Positions 35,624 to 46,903 of a stretch of DNA of 64,000 nt are shown in pieces. The stretch is from Pseudomonas sp. JUb42 (GTDB lineage: Bacteria; Pseudomonadota; Gammaproteobacteria; Pseudomonadales; Pseudomonadaceae), in contig NZ_JANUFD010000001.1 in the NCBI RefSeq assembly GCF_024807945.1, positions 310,001 to 374,000 of the forward strand, given 5' to 3'. A program made the position numbers and the translations under genes. Positions within the stretch are counted from its first letter, which is position 1; each line of letters opens with the position of its first letter. The notes below the pieces were generated by a model. That model was given only the letters and a program-made list of their open reading frames with translations, had not been told where the DNA came from and made no database searches.

Positions 35624-36538
35624 TCAGGGTTTCTTGTCCGGCGCTGGCTTGTCGTTCGGGTTGGCGATCAGGGCCTTGAGCTCGTCGCTCATCGGGAACA
35701 TCAGGTTCAAGCCTTTTGGCGGGATTGGCTGGGTGAACCACTTGTCGTAGATCTTGTTGATCTCGCCCGACTTGAAAGTAGTGACGATGGCGTCGTCCAC
35801 GGCTTTCTTGAACGCAGGATCGTCCTTGCGCACCATGCAGCCATAGATTTCGTTGGACTGGGCAGTGCCGGTCACATGCCAGTCGGTCGGCTTCTTGGCC
35901 TTGGCCATTTCACCGGCGAGCAGGGCGTCGTCCATCATGAAGGCAACGGCACGGCCCGATTCGAGCATCTGGAAGGACTCGCCATGGTCTTTGGCGGAGA
36001 TGACGTTCATGCCCATCTGCTTGTCAGCGTTCATCGCCTTGAGGATGCGCTCGGACGTGGTGCCGGCGGTGGTCACGACGTTCTTGCCTTTCAGGTCGTC
36101 GAAGTCCTTGTAGGACGAATCAGCCTTGGTCAGCAGCCGGGTGCCGATTTCGAAGATGCCGATGGAGAAATCCACCTGCTGGGCGCGTTCGGCATTGTTG
36201 GTAGTGGAACCACACTCAACGTCGACGGTGCCGTTCTGTACCAGCGGGATACGGGTCTGGGAGGTGACCAGGTTGTACTTGACCTTAAGGTCCGGCAGGT
36301 CCAGGTCTTTCTTGATCGCTTCAACGATTTTCAATTGGATGTCGTGGGAGTAGCCCTGAGGCACGCCGCTGGCATCAGCGATGTAGGAAAACGGAATCGA
36401 GGAATCGCGGTGGCCCAGAGTGATGGTGCCGGACTCTTTGATTTTCTTCAGGGTGCCGGTGAGCTCGGCAGCGAATACTGGGGTGCTGATCAGAGCGGCA
36501 GCGATTGCTGCGCCCAGGATATGGGGAACGATGCGCAT
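35624..36538 (-). CDS. aatJ: Glutamate/aspartate periplasmic binding protein
   Basis: A 304-residue family 3 solute-binding protein. The signal peptide MRIVPHILGAAIAAALISTP ends at an Ala-Ala site near residue 23. The ligand-binding segments GHRDSSIPFSYIADASG and VECGSTTNNAERAQQVDFS (which contains the Cys of a disulfide) match GltI/AatJ. It delivers glutamate and aspartate to the AatQMP complex. It is the first gene of the operon and is preceded by a sigma-54 promoter and an AauR-like site. Confidence 0.93.
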   Translation of the reverse strand: MRIVPHILGAAIAAALISTPVFAAELTGTLKKIKESGTITLGHRDSSIPFSYIADASGVPQGYSHDIQLKIVEAIKKDLDLPDLKVKYNLVTSQTRIPLVQNGTVDVECGSTTNNAERAQQVDFSIGIFEIGTRLLTKADSSYKDFDDLKGKNVVTTAGTTSERILKAMNADKQMGMNVISAKDHGESFQMLESGRAVAFMMDDALLAGEMAKAKKPTDWHVTGTAQSNEIYGCMVRKDDPAFKKAVDDAIVTTFKSGEINKIYDKWFTQPIPPKGLNLMFPMSDELKALIANPNDKPAPDKKP

Positions 36539-36667
36539 CGGTTAATCCTCGACTTTGTTTTTTTTATGGGACCGGTAATTGAGTGGTCCGCCTGTTCAGC
36601 GAAGGCTTCAACGGCAGCCCAATAGGGCACACGCTACGGTCGAAGCGGTCGACTACGTAACTGTAGA

Positions 36668-36682
36668 GCATGAGCCGTGCCA
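36668..36682 (-). promoter_or_regulatory. Sigma-54 promoter of aatJQMP
   Basis: The minus strand reads TGGCACGGCTCATGC: a perfect TGGCACG -24 element and GC at -12. It lies about 130 bases before the aatJ start codon. Confidence 0.88.
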
Positions 36683-36790
36683 GATCTGTGGATAGGGTCT
36701 ATATATATGATTTATAAGGGATTAATTATTTATTACGAGGAAGGGGAGGGGGGCGGCGTCCGGGATGCCGAATGAAGCGGGAGAAGGGCG

Positions 36791-36804
36791 TTCGGAATTC
36801 CGAT
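36791..36804. promoter_or_regulatory. AauR-like activator site
   Basis: TTCGGAATTCCGAT matches the TTCGG-N4-CCGAA inverted repeat described for AauR except in the last base. It lies about 110 bases upstream of the -24 element, a normal enhancer distance, with an A/T-rich stretch between the two. Confidence 0.7.
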
Positions 36805-36858
36805 TGCAATCAGATGCTGGTGCAGAAAGCGGCTTCGCAGTGAAATCCGGGGAAACAT

Positions 36859-36950
36859 TGTGGGAGCGAATTCATTCGCGAAAACTGCGTTTCGGGCAAT
36901 GAATAGCTAGTTGAGGTACAGGCCTCTTCGCGAATGAATTCGCTCCCACA
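36859..36950. repeat. REP-like paired inverted repeat, GAATTCATTCGCG type
   Basis: TGTGGGAGCGAATTCATTCG and its complement lie around a 50-base centre between the glpD end and the aat regulatory region. Confidence 0.85.
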
Positions 36951-36997
36951 GGATCGCTCCCACCTTCTTGATGCGTTTACCTACCTGTTGCGAGGGT

Positions 36998-38536
36998 TCA
37001 GGCTGCCGCTGTATCGCCTTTATTACGCACGTGGGTATCCAGGTACTGCTGCACTTTGGCCTGTTCTTCAGGCGTGGTGAACAGCCCCAGCTTGGTCCGC
37101 CGCCAGAGGATGTCCTGGGCGCTGCTGGCCCATTCCACATCGCACAGGTAATCGACTTCCCGGGTGTACAGGCCGCCACCGAGGTGTTCGCCCAGATCGC
37201 TCAGGCCAGTGGTGCCTTCGAGCAGACGCCAGCTACGACTGCCGTAGGTAATGGCCCAGCGTTTGGCGATTGTGGCTGGCAGCCAGCTGTAACGTTGGCT
37301 CAGTTCGGCGCTCAGGGCGGCAGGTGTGGTCATCTGCTCGCCGCCGGGCAGGCTGGCCTTGGCGGTCCAGCTCGGTTTCATCTGCGGGAAGAACGGCGCC
37401 AGTTGGGCCATTGCCGATTCTGCCAGCTTGCGATAAGTGGTCAGCTTGCCGCCGAACACCGAGAGGATCGGTGCTTCTTCACTGCTGCCGGACAGCGACA
37501 GGGTGTAGTCGCGGGTAATCGCCGACGGGTTGTCCGATTCGTCGTTGCACAGCGGACGCACGCCGGAGTAAGTGCGCAGCACGTCGTCCCGGGTTAGCTG
37601 CTTCTTGAAGTGGTCGTTGGCTACTTTGAGCATGTAGTCCATTTCGCCGTCGGTGATTTCCACCTTGCTCGGGTCGCCCTGATATTCACGGTCGGTGGTG
37701 CCGACGATGGTGAAGCGCTCCATGTACGGAATGGCGAACACGATGCGCTGATCTTCGTTTTGCAGGATGAAGGCGTTGTCGCCTTCATAGAGTTTGTCGA
37801 CGATCAGGTGGCTGCCCTGGATCAGGCGGATGCCGTAAGGCGAGTCCAGCTTGAGGTCGTCGCGAATGAATTTGGCGACCCATGGCCCGGCCGCGTTGAC
37901 CAGGGCCTTGGCGCGAATCGAGAACAGGCTGCCGTCGGCGCGTTCCATGTGCAGGTGCCACAGGCCCTTGCTGCGACGGGCGTTCAGGCAACGGGTCTGG
38001 GTATGAACGTGGGCGCCGTTTTCCCGAGCCGCCATGGCATTGAGCACAACCAGGCGGGCATCGTCGACCCAGCAGTCGGAGTATTCGAAACCGCGGGTGA
38101 TCTGCGGTTTCAGCGGACTGCTGGCATCGAAACGCAGGCTGCGCGAGGCCGGGAGCTTTTCCCGCTTGCCCAGGTGGTCATAAAGGAACAGGCCGGCACG
38201 GATCATCCAGGCTGGCCGCAGGTGCGGGCGGTGCGGCAGGACAAAGCGCATCGGCTTGACAATATGCGGGGCTTTTTCCAGCAGCACTTCGCGTTCGGCC
38301 AAGGCTTCGCGCACCAGGCGGAATTCGTAATGTTCGAGGTAGCGCAGGCCACCGTGGATCAGCTTGCTGCTGGCCGAGGACGTGTGGCTGGCGAGGTCGT
38401 CCTTTTCGCAAAGGAACACCGACAGACCGCGCCCGGAGGCGTCTGCGGCAATCCCGACACCATTGATGCCGCCACCGATGACGGCGATGTCATAGACCTC
38501 GGACAAGGGCGGAGTGGGCAAATGAGTGTGGGGCAT
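36998..38536 (-). CDS. glpD: Aerobic glycerol-3-phosphate dehydrogenase
   Basis: A 512-residue FAD flavoprotein. The dinucleotide-binding motif is IAVIGGGINGVGIAADASGR near residue 18, followed by the HTSSASSKLIHGGLRYLEH region typical of GlpD. It oxidises glycerol-3-phosphate to dihydroxyacetone phosphate at the inner membrane and passes electrons to ubiquinone. The start at 38536 follows GGAGG; the longer open frame to 38671 crosses the operators. Palindromic GlpR-like sites lie right upstream, so it has its own repressed promoter and is not simply the end of a glpKRD transcript. Confidence 0.95.
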   Translation of the reverse strand: MPHTHLPTPPLSEVYDIAVIGGGINGVGIAADASGRGLSVFLCEKDDLASHTSSASSKLIHGGLRYLEHYEFRLVREALAEREVLLEKAPHIVKPMRFVLPHRPHLRPAWMIRAGLFLYDHLGKREKLPASRSLRFDASSPLKPQITRGFEYSDCWVDDARLVVLNAMAARENGAHVHTQTRCLNARRSKGLWHLHMERADGSLFSIRAKALVNAAGPWVAKFIRDDLKLDSPYGIRLIQGSHLIVDKLYEGDNAFILQNEDQRIVFAIPYMERFTIVGTTDREYQGDPSKVEITDGEMDYMLKVANDHFKKQLTRDDVLRTYSGVRPLCNDESDNPSAITRDYTLSLSGSSEEAPILSVFGGKLTTYRKLAESAMAQLAPFFPQMKPSWTAKASLPGGEQMTTPAALSAELSQRYSWLPATIAKRWAITYGSRSWRLLEGTTGLSDLGEHLGGGLYTREVDYLCDVEWASSAQDILWRRTKLGLFTTPEEQAKVQQYLDTHVRNKGDTAAA

Positions 38537-38550
38537 GGGGCCTCCTGACG

Positions 38551-38600
38551 GTGTTCGCGAATAACGAATTCGAACATTTATGTTCAATTTCGAAAATATT
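38551..38600. promoter_or_regulatory. GlpR-like operators upstream of glpD
   Basis: Two sequences resemble the GlpR operator ATGTTCG-TA-CGAACAT. ATGTTCAATTTCGAAAATAT lies at 38580-38599 and GTGTTCGCGAATAACGAATT at 38551-38570, with a further TTCGAACAT between them. They sit in the glpD leader and promoter region, where a repressor would act. Confidence 0.65.
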
Positions 38601-38715
38601 AGCGCAATAGTCGGGTAACAGCCAGTCAGGATCGATTGAAAATACTGATCAAAAAGATGGGAAAGGAACAATTACGAACATTGTAGGACGGGATTTGGCT
38701 GGGTGGCCGGGAGGA

Positions 38716-38806
38716 TGTGGGAGCGAATTCATTCGCGAAAGCTGCGCGTCCGTCGACAGAATTCATCGAACGTACCGGCCTCTTCGCGGATAAATCCGCT
38801 CCCACA
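38716..38806. repeat. REP-like paired inverted repeat, GAATTCATTCGCG type, one arm altered
   Basis: The left arm is TGTGGGAGCGAATTCATTCG but the right arm reads GCGGATAAATCCGCTCCCAC, so the two no longer pair fully. It separates glpR from the glpD operators. Confidence 0.75.
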
Positions 38807-38828
38807 AGATTCACCAGCGATCCTGGGC

Positions 38829-39584
38829 TTAAACGACTTCCAGGCGAATCTTGTTTTGCGTCAGCAACTGCACCAACGCAGGCACCGGCGCCTGATCGGT
38901 CACCAGGCAGTCGATCAGGCTGATCGAGCCCAGGCGGACCATGGCGTTGCGCCCGAACTTGCTGGAGTCGGCGGCGAGGATGACTTGACGGGCGTTGGCG
39001 ATGATCGCCTGGGATACGCGCACTTCCTGGTAGTCGAAGTCCAGCAGGCTGCCGTCTTCGTCAATGCCACTGATGCCGACCAGAGCGAAATCCACCTTGA
39101 ACTGGTTGATGAAGTCGACACTGGCCTGACCCACCACACCGCCATCACGGCGCACGTTGCCCCCGGCGAGCAGCACTTCGAAATCGTCCTTGGCGCTGAG
39201 GATCGAGGCCACATGGAGGTTGTTGGTGATGATTTTCAGGTTGTTGTGGTTGAGCAGGGCGCGGGCGATGGATTCGGTGGTGGTGCCGATATTGATGAAC
39301 AGCGAGGCATGATCCGGAATCTGCGCGGCAATGGCTTCGGCAATGCGCTGCTTCTCGTCGCGCATCTGGTCCGCGCGCATGGCGTAGGCGGTGTTTTCGA
39401 TACTGGAGTCATAGGCGGCGCCACCGTGGTAGCGCCTGAGCAGGTTCATTTCCGCCAGTTGGTTGATGTCGCGGCGAATGGTCTGCGGGGTCACGACGAA
39501 CAACGTGGCCATCTCTTCGATGCTCACGTAGCCGCGTTCACGTACCAGTTCGAGGATCTGCTGTTGGCGGGGAGGCAGATTCAT
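38829..39584 (-). CDS. glpR: DeoR family repressor GlpR
   Basis: A 251-residue DeoR-type repressor. The helix-turn-helix lies at about residues 20-45 ([20 protein letters not shown]), followed by the phosphosugar-binding domain with [14 protein letters not shown]. It represses the glp genes until glycerol-3-phosphate binds. It lies between glpK and glpD on the same strand, 75 bases after glpK, probably in one transcript with glpK. GlpR-like palindromes are seen before glpK and glpD, which fits its role. Confidence 0.93.
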   Translation of the reverse strand: MNLPPRQQQILELVRERGYVSIEEMATLFVVTPQTIRRDINQLAEMNLLRRYHGGAAYDSSIENTAYAMRADQMRDEKQRIAEAIAAQIPDHASLFINIGTTTESIARALLNHNNLKIITNNLHVASILSAKDDFEVLLAGGNVRRDGGVVGQASVDFINQFKVDFALVGISGIDEDGSLLDFDYQEVRVSQAIIANARQVILAADSSKFGRNAMVRLGSISLIDCLVTDQAPVPALVQLLTQNKIRLEVV

Positions 39585-39658
39585 TATTTTGGGAGTTCCT
39601 TACAGGCGGCCGTATCGCCTCATGATGCCGCAGTGACGGGCCGCCTGTCATTTGCCAA

Positions 39659-41215
<1,557 letters not shown>

Positions 41216-41216
41216 C

Positions 41217-41240
41217 TATATTCGTAAACGAAAAAATATA
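41217..41240. promoter_or_regulatory. GlpR-like operator upstream of glpK
   Basis: ATATTCGTAAACGAAAAAAT contains the inverted repeat TTCGT-AA-ACGAA in an A/T-rich frame, matching the core TTCG..CGAA of GlpR sites. It lies about 55 bases upstream of the glpK start codon. Confidence 0.65.
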
Positions 41241-41388
41241 GACAAGAAAGAACCCTGTCAAAGGTCGAAAGTGAACAGTTCATCGGTTCTTTGCTGTTCT
41301 GGAGGCTTCTTAATATAGGAAACGCCGTTTCCGACGCAACAACACGAGAGTTAACATGACGGGTTAGTGTCCCGTCTTGGAGTGTTGC

Positions 41389-41859
41389 ATGACCCCCGCC
41401 CTGGATTTGCTGAAAAAAGTGCGTGCCGAGCACCGCATTCACAGTTACGAACACGATCCCAAGGCCGCCTCTTACGGCCTGGAAGCGGCGGAGAAACTCG
41501 GCCTGGAACCGGCCCAGGTGTTCAAGACGCTGCTGGCCTGTACCGAGAAGGGTGAGTTACTGGTGGCCGTGGTGCCGGTGGCGGGCAGCCTCGATCTCAA
41601 GGCGCTGGCTCAGGCGGCCAAGGTGAAGAAAGTCGAAATGGCCGATCCGGTCGCCGCGCAGCGTTCCACCGGCTATCTGTTGGGCGGTATCAGCCCGCTG
41701 GGGCAAAAAAAACGTCTGCGTACCTTTATCGACGCAAGCGCGCAGTCGTTTGCAACCATTCATGTCAGTGCCGGACGGCGTGGGCTGGAAGTGGAGCTGG
41801 CCGCTGCAGTGCTGGCGGAACATACCCAAGGTGTGTTCGCGCCGGTCGGGCGGCCTTGA
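41389..41859 (+). CDS. ybaK: Cys-tRNA(Pro) deacylase
   Basis: A 156-residue YbaK/EbsC-type editing domain protein. It hydrolyses cysteine wrongly attached to tRNA-Pro in the cytoplasm. The family lysine lies in [13 protein letters not shown] near residue 45, and [16 protein letters not shown] is the conserved central segment. The ATG at 41389 follows TTGGAG. It is divergent from glpK and convergent with the ABC ATPase gene. Confidence 0.92.
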   Translation: MTPALDLLKKVRAEHRIHSYEHDPKAASYGLEAAEKLGLEPAQVFKTLLACTEKGELLVAVVPVAGSLDLKALAQAAKVKKVEMADPVAAQRSTGYLLGGISPLGQKKRLRTFIDASAQSFATIHVSAGRRGLEVELAAAVLAEHTQGVFAPVGRP

Positions 41860-41862
41860 GGC

Positions 41863-42909
41863 TCAGGCCGCAGCGAATGTCAGCAGGTGCCGGTTGGCGA
41901 CGCTGATGCCGACCTCTTCGCCTTCACGATGATCGGCATAGCTGGGAAACAGCGCTTCGAGCTGCCCGCCGTCGGGCAGTTGCAGGCGATAGAGCGTCGT
42001 GGCGCCCTGGAAGGTACGACGCGTGACTTTGGCCTTGAGCAGGCTGTCCGGCGCGTAGGCAATATCGTCGGGACGCAGCAGGACGTCCACCGCTGAGCCA
42101 GGGGCAGCCGCGCGGGGGCTGTGGCTGCCGAGGATGCCCAGCCCGGTCTGCACCGAGGTTGCATCGATCTGCTGGCCGCGAATGAAATAACCCTGTCCGA
42201 TAAAGCTGGCGACGAAAGGCGTCAGCGGAAAGTGATAGAGGTCGTGGGGCGAATCCCATTGCTCCAGTCGTCCCTGTCTGAATACGCCGACCTGATCACT
42301 GACCGCGAAGGCTTCGTCCTGATCATGGGTGACCAGAATGGCGCTGGTGCCACGGGACTTGAGAATCTCCCGCACTTCCTGACTCAGGCGCCGACGCAGC
42401 TCACCGTCAAGGTTGGAGAAGGGTTCATCGAGCAGCAGCAACTGTGGCTCAGGCGCCAAAGCCCGAGCCAGGGCCACGCGCTGTTGCTGGCCGCCGGACA
42501 GCTCATGAGGCATGCGCTGCCCGAGCGCGCCGAGGTTGACCAGTTCGAGCATTTCTTCGGTGATGCGTGCCTGCTCCGGGTGCTTGCGAATGCCGAAGGC
42601 GACGTTCTCGGCCACGCTCAGGTGCGGGAACAGCGCGTAGTCCTGAAAGACCATGCCGATCCGGCGTTTCTCCGGAGCCAGAGTAAAGCCAGGGCGCGAG
42701 ATGACTTCCCCGGCCAGGGTGATCTGCCCGCTGTGCACCGGCTCGAAACCGGCGATCGCCCGCAGCGTGGTGGTCTTGCCGCAACCGGAAGAACCGAGCA
42801 GGCAACCGATATCACCGGCCTTGAGGTGCAGGTTGAGGTCCTGCACCACGGCCTGACCTTCATAGCCGCAGGCCAGTTCAGTCAGGTCAAGCAGATGGGA
42901 CTCGCTCAT
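41863..42909 (-). CDS. Orphan ABC transporter ATPase, iron(III)/thiamine/polyamine type
   Basis: A 348-residue ABC ATPase with Walker [11 protein letters not shown], signature LSGGQQQRV, Walker [13 protein letters not shown], switch His in LVTHDQDEA, and a C-terminal OB-fold (TOBE) domain of about 110 residues. This layout is that of FbpC/PotA/CysA-type importers. No permease or binding protein gene lies beside it, so its partners must be elsewhere. The ATG overlaps the argF stop (ATGA), which links its expression to arginine synthesis without an obvious reason. Confidence 0.88.
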   Translation of the reverse strand: MSESHLLDLTELACGYEGQAVVQDLNLHLKAGDIGCLLGSSGCGKTTTLRAIAGFEPVHSGQITLAGEVISRPGFTLAPEKRRIGMVFQDYALFPHLSVAENVAFGIRKHPEQARITEEMLELVNLGALGQRMPHELSGGQQQRVALARALAPEPQLLLLDEPFSNLDGELRRRLSQEVREILKSRGTSAILVTHDQDEAFAVSDQVGVFRQGRLEQWDSPHDLYHFPLTPFVASFIGQGYFIRGQQIDATSVQTGLGILGSHSPRAAAPGSAVDVLLRPDDIAYAPDSLLKAKVTRRTFQGATTLYRLQLPDGGQLEALFPSYADHREGEEVGISVANRHLLTFAAA

Positions 42910-43826
42910 GCGGGCTGATAGGACGGCGCGACGAGCATTTCCAGCAGGGCCTTTTGTGCATGCAAGCGGTTTTCCGCCTGATCCCAGGCCACGGAGCGCG
43001 GGTCGTCGAGCAGGTCTTCGCTGATTTCCTCGCCGCGATGGGCTGGCAGGCAATGCATGAACAGCACATCGGCAGCGGCCAGGTCGAGCAGTTCGCGGGT
43101 GACCTGGAAGGGTTTGAACAGGGCCATGCGCTTGGCCGACTCTTCTTCCTGGCCCATGGAGGTCCAGACGTCAGTAGTCACCAGATGTGCGCCGGCCACC
43201 GCTTCACGCGGGTCGCGCACGACGGTGACGCGATCACCGCCCAATGCGAGGAATTGCGCGCTTGGCTCGTAGCCTTCGGGGCAGGCGATGCGCAACTGGA
43301 AGTCGAACTGAATGGCCGCTTCTATATAGCTGTTGCACATGTTGTAGCCGTCGCCGATCCAGGCCACGGTCTTGCCCTGAATCGAACCGCGATGCTCAAG
43401 GAAGGTTTGCATGTCGGCCAGCAGCTGGCACGGGTGCAGGTCGTTGGACAAACCGTTGATCACCGGTACGCGGGAATTGGCCGCAAATTCGGTCAGGGTG
43501 CTGTGTTCGAATGTGCGGATCATCACCGCATCAACCATGCGCGACATGACCTTGGCAGCGTCGGCAATCGGCTCGCCGCGGCCCAATTGGGTGTCGCGGG
43601 GCGACAAAAAGATGGCCTGACCACCCAGTTGGATCATCCCGGCTTCGAAGGAAACACGGGTACGAGTCGAAGATTTCTCGAAGATCATGCCCAGCACCCG
43701 ATTTTTCAGCGGCTCGAAAAGCACGCTGCGATTGCGCAGGTCCTTTAGCTCCATGCCGCGACGAATCACGCGCACAAGCTCTTCCTGCGTGTAATCCATC
43801 ATCGAGAGAAAGTGCCTTGCGTTCAT
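42906..43826 (-). CDS. argF: Ornithine carbamoyltransferase (anabolic)
   Basis: A 306-residue transcarbamylase. The carbamoyl phosphate site is [11 protein letters not shown], ornithine-binding residues are in [12 protein letters not shown], and the catalytic [10 protein letters not shown] holds the active Cys. It makes citrulline from ornithine and carbamoyl phosphate in arginine synthesis. The N-terminal [14 protein letters not shown] fits the anabolic enzyme of pseudomonads. ATG 43826 is chosen over the adjacent ATG at 43829, based on distance from AGGT. Confidence 0.95.
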   Translation of the reverse strand: MNARHFLSMMDYTQEELVRVIRRGMELKDLRNRSVLFEPLKNRVLGMIFEKSSTRTRVSFEAGMIQLGGQAIFLSPRDTQLGRGEPIADAAKVMSRMVDAVMIRTFEHSTLTEFAANSRVPVINGLSNDLHPCQLLADMQTFLEHRGSIQGKTVAWIGDGYNMCNSYIEAAIQFDFQLRIACPEGYEPSAQFLALGGDRVTVVRDPREAVAGAHLVTTDVWTSMGQEEESAKRMALFKPFQVTRELLDLAAADVLFMHCLPAHRGEEISEDLLDDPRSVAWDQAENRLHAQKALLEMLVAPSYQPA

Positions 43827-44263
43827 CATTAACTACCTTTTTGCAACAGAGCGCAGATCCAAAAAGCCAGTTTTTTATCGGGAAAACGGGCGGGACCTGC
43901 GGCGAAAGCCGCACATGGCGACGAAATAGGGAAGGCGCGATGGTATAAAAAAATGTCGCCTCTTACCAATAGCCTGCTTACTTCAGGGCTTTTTGCCTAT
44001 CCTGAACGACACCTGAGCGATTTCGCAAAAGGGGTTCGCGGGGAGTTATTGTGATAAAGGCAAATTGATATCATTGCCCCGTCAGCAGGCAGCATTTGTA
44101 CACTGCCCCTTGGTCGCTTGGCAATTGATGCCGATCCTGTAACAGTTCACCTGCTTTGCAGCGGTACAGATGCGACGTGCTTCACGCGCCTTGAAAGTCG
44201 CCCGTTTCATTAGCAGCGAGGCTGGGTTATAACTAGGCAAGACTAACCTCGGGGGATTGAGGA
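43827..44263. other. Gene-free stretch upstream of argF
   Basis: This gap between the divergent argF and the 97-residue gene holds both promoter regions. An A-rich run (near 43945) and a TTGATATCATTG palindrome (44065) are visible. A 63-codon open frame on the minus strand at 44082 lacks a ribosome site. A small RNA could lie here, but I see no terminator that proves one. Confidence 0.5.
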
Positions 44264-44557
44264 ATGGATTCAAAAGAACGTCAACTTACAGAGCTGCTCG
44301 GGCTCACGGCTCGAACGCTGACACACTTAACGGCGTCCATGACTTCCATGTCCTTTGAACTGCTGCGCAGTGAAGATGAGGTCACCCGTGCGGCTGGCCG
44401 TCGCATGATCGATCGTATGGCTACAATCAGCTCCGGTCTGGATGAACACTGGCGTTTGATCGGCGAGCTTACTGGTGTGCACGTCGCCCAGGAGCAGATC
44501 GAAACCGTTCACGAAATCCAGCTGCAACGAAAAACCATCACCCCTATCGGCGGTTGA
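44264..44557 (+). CDS. Small conserved protein of unknown function
   Basis: A 97-residue soluble protein, mostly helical, starting MDSKERQLTELLGLTARTLT. No motif is recognised. The Arg/Glu pattern (RRMIDRMATISSGLDEHWRL) suggests a helical bundle. A good ribosome site (GAGGA) precedes ATG 44264, and codon use looks normal for the genome, so it should be real. It is followed, after 133 bases, by the molybdopterin oxidoreductase gene on the same strand; a link between the two is unproven. Confidence 0.65.
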   Translation: MDSKERQLTELLGLTARTLTHLTASMTSMSFELLRSEDEVTRAAGRRMIDRMATISSGLDEHWRLIGELTGVHVAQEQIETVHEIQLQRKTITPIGG

Positions 44558-44690
44558 TCAGCGGGCTTCATATGCCCGCCTGATGCTTGTCGATTCACAA
44601 GACGAACGTCTCTGGCGTAGTCGCATCCCAGACTTCATAGTTTTTGTACGCGCTCACTCCGAACGCGCTGACAAGAATATGAGGCTGGCG

Positions 44691-46799
44691 ATGACCAAGA
44701 CTCTGCACCACCGTGCGTGCCACCTGTGCGAAGCCATCTGCGGCCTCACCATCGAAACCACTGTGCTGCCGGATGAAGGCACCCGGATCACCTCGATCAA
44801 GGGCGACTCGCTGGACAGCTTCAGCCGTGGGCACATCTGCCCCAAGGCCGTGGCCCTGCAAGATATCCAGAACGACCCTGACCGCCTGCGCCAGCCCATG
44901 CGCCGAGTCGGCGAGCAATGGCAGGCAATCGGCTGGCAGGAAGCCTTCGAGCTGGTCGCTGAGCGCCTTGCCGATATCCAGCAGCGCCATGGGCAGAACG
45001 CCGTGGCGGTGTATCAGGGCAATCCCAGCGTGCACAACTACGGGCTGATGACTCACAGCAATTATTTTCTCGGTCAGCTCAAGACCCGCAATCGCTTTTC
45101 TGCGACTTCGGTGGACCAACTCCCCCATCACCTGAGCAGCTTTCTGATTTACGGTCACGGCCTGCTGCTGCCAATCGCCGACATCGACCACACCGATTTC
45201 ATGCTGATCCTCGGTGGTAATCCTCTGGCCTCCAACGGCAGCATCATGACCGTGCCGGACGTCGAGAAGCGTCTCAAGGCGATTCAGGGGCGCGGTGGCA
45301 AGGTGGTAGTGGTCGATCCGCGGCGCAGCGAGACTGCGGCCATTGCCGACCAGCATATGTTCGTCCGCCCTGGCGGCGATGCCGCGCTGTTGCTGGGCCT
45401 GCTCAATACCCTGTTCGAAGAAGGACTGACCCGCGTTACCCATCTGCCGGTGGACGGCCTGGACGAGGTGCGCCAGGCCATCGCCGGTCTGCACGCCGAG
45501 GCCATGAGCCCGCGCTGCGGTGTGCCTGCCGAGCAGATTCGCCAATTGGCCAGGGACTTCGCTGCCGCCGATAAGGCGGTGTGCTACGGGCGCATGGGCA
45601 TTTCCACACAGGCGTTCGGCACGCTTTGTCATTGGCTGGTGCAGTTGATCAATTTGGTCACCGGCAATCTGGACCGGGTCGGCGGTGCCTTGTGCACGCA
45701 GCCGGCGGTGGATCTGGTGGCATCGACGTCTGGCGGCCACTTCAATCTCTGGCAGAGCCGGGTGTCTGGCTTGCCTGAATATGCCGGCGAGCTGCCGGTT
45801 TCGGCGCTGGCCGAAGAAATGCTCGTCGAAGGCGAAGGGCAGGTGCGGGCGCTGATTACGGTAGCTGGCAACCCGGTGTTGTCGACGCCCAACGGCCGAC
45901 GCCTGGATCAGGCCCTGGATGGCCTTGAATTCATGCTCAGCATCGATCTGTATATCAACGAGACCACGCGGCACGCGGACCTGATCCTGCCGTCCACCTC
46001 GGCACTGGAAAACGATCACTACGACACCACGTTCAACACCTTTGCTGTGCGCAATGTCACCCGTTTCAACCGGGCGATCCTGGAAAAGCCCGAGGGCGCG
46101 CTGCACGACTGGGAAATATTTGTCGGCCTGGCCAAGGCATTCGCTGCCAAAACCGGACGTGAGCTGAAAGCGACCATGCCGCCGGCGCAGATGATCGACT
46201 ATGGCCTGCGCAGCGGCTTGTATGGAGATGCTTCGGACTGGAAGCTTTCCCTGGAGACCCTCGCCAATCATCCCCATGGCCTCGATCTGGGAGCGTTGCA
46301 GCCAAATCTGGCGTCCCGCCTCAAGACGGCCAACAAACGCGTCCAGGCGGCGCCTGAGGTGATCCTCGCTGATCTGGCGCGGTTTGCGGCGGTGGCGCTG
46401 CCGGATGCCGATGAGTTGCTGCTGATAGGTCGTCGCCATGTACGCAGCAATAATTCGTGGATGCATAACTACCATCGACTGGTCAAAGGCAAGCCCCGGC
46501 ATCAGTTGCTGATGCATCCCGCTGACCTGGCCCGACGTGGTCTGGTCAACGGGCAGCAGGTCAGCGTGACCTCGCGGGTCGGGGTGATCGAGGTGGAAGT
46601 AGTGGAGAGCCTGGACATGATGCCCGGAGTGGTCAGCCTGCCTCACGGCTGGGGCCACGGGCGCGCTGGCGTGCGCATGGGGATCGCGCAAAGCCAGCCT
46701 GGGGCCAGTGCCAACGACCTGACCGACGAGCGGTCTATGGACGCTCTGTCCGGCAATGCCGTGCTCAACGGCGTGCCTGTGCAGGTGGCTGCGGCATGA
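44691..46799 (+). CDS. Molybdopterin-dependent oxidoreductase
   Basis: A 702-residue enzyme of the DMSO reductase/formate dehydrogenase family. The N-terminal 4Fe-4S motif is C-x2-C-x3-C in ACHLCEAICG with the fourth Cys in HICPKA. The cofactor domains follow (MILGGNPLASNGS-like segment near residue 180 and the C-terminal dinucleotide domain with RRHVRSNNSWMHN). There is no twin-arginine signal, so it is cytoplasmic. No electron-transfer subunit lies beside it. The ATG at 44691 follows GAGG. The substrate is not assigned. Confidence 0.87.
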   Translation: MTKTLHHRACHLCEAICGLTIETTVLPDEGTRITSIKGDSLDSFSRGHICPKAVALQDIQNDPDRLRQPMRRVGEQWQAIGWQEAFELVAERLADIQQRHGQNAVAVYQGNPSVHNYGLMTHSNYFLGQLKTRNRFSATSVDQLPHHLSSFLIYGHGLLLPIADIDHTDFMLILGGNPLASNGSIMTVPDVEKRLKAIQGRGGKVVVVDPRRSETAAIADQHMFVRPGGDAALLLGLLNTLFEEGLTRVTHLPVDGLDEVRQAIAGLHAEAMSPRCGVPAEQIRQLARDFAAADKAVCYGRMGISTQAFGTLCHWLVQLINLVTGNLDRVGGALCTQPAVDLVASTSGGHFNLWQSRVSGLPEYAGELPVSALAEEMLVEGEGQVRALITVAGNPVLSTPNGRRLDQALDGLEFMLSIDLYINETTRHADLILPSTSALENDHYDTTFNTFAVRNVTRFNRAILEKPEGALHDWEIFVGLAKAFAAKTGRELKATMPPAQMIDYGLRSGLYGDASDWKLSLETLANHPHGLDLGALQPNLASRLKTANKRVQAAPEVILADLARFAAVALPDADELLLIGRRHVRSNNSWMHNYHRLVKGKPRHQLLMHPADLARRGLVNGQQVSVTSRVGVIEVEVVESLDMMPGVVSLPHGWGHGRAGVRMGIAQSQPGASANDLTDERSMDALSGNAVLNGVPVQVAAA

Positions 46800-46903
46800 T
46801 GACCGTCATTCTTTAACGCCAAGACCGAGCGTTAGCGTAGGCAATCCGTTACAATGCGTCACCGTGTCGACAACTGAGTCGGACAGTTAAGCCGAGGTGC
46901 TCC

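Larger units (their letters stand above)
36539..36997. other. Gene-free stretch: aatJ regulatory region and a repeat
   Basis: It holds the aatJ leader (36539-36667), the sigma-54 promoter, an A/T-rich segment (36700-36740) that could bind IHF, the AauR-like site (36791) and a GAATTCATTCGCG-type repeat (36859-36950) behind glpD. I saw no gene in it. Confidence 0.75.

Noticed and set aside
44082..44273. 63-codon minus-strand frame upstream of argF
   Set aside because: No ribosome site; composition is not typical, and it overlaps the promoter of the 97-residue gene.
44595..46691. 698-codon minus-strand frame over the molybdopterin enzyme
   Set aside because: The plus strand has clear iron-sulfur and cofactor motifs, and the minus frame has none.
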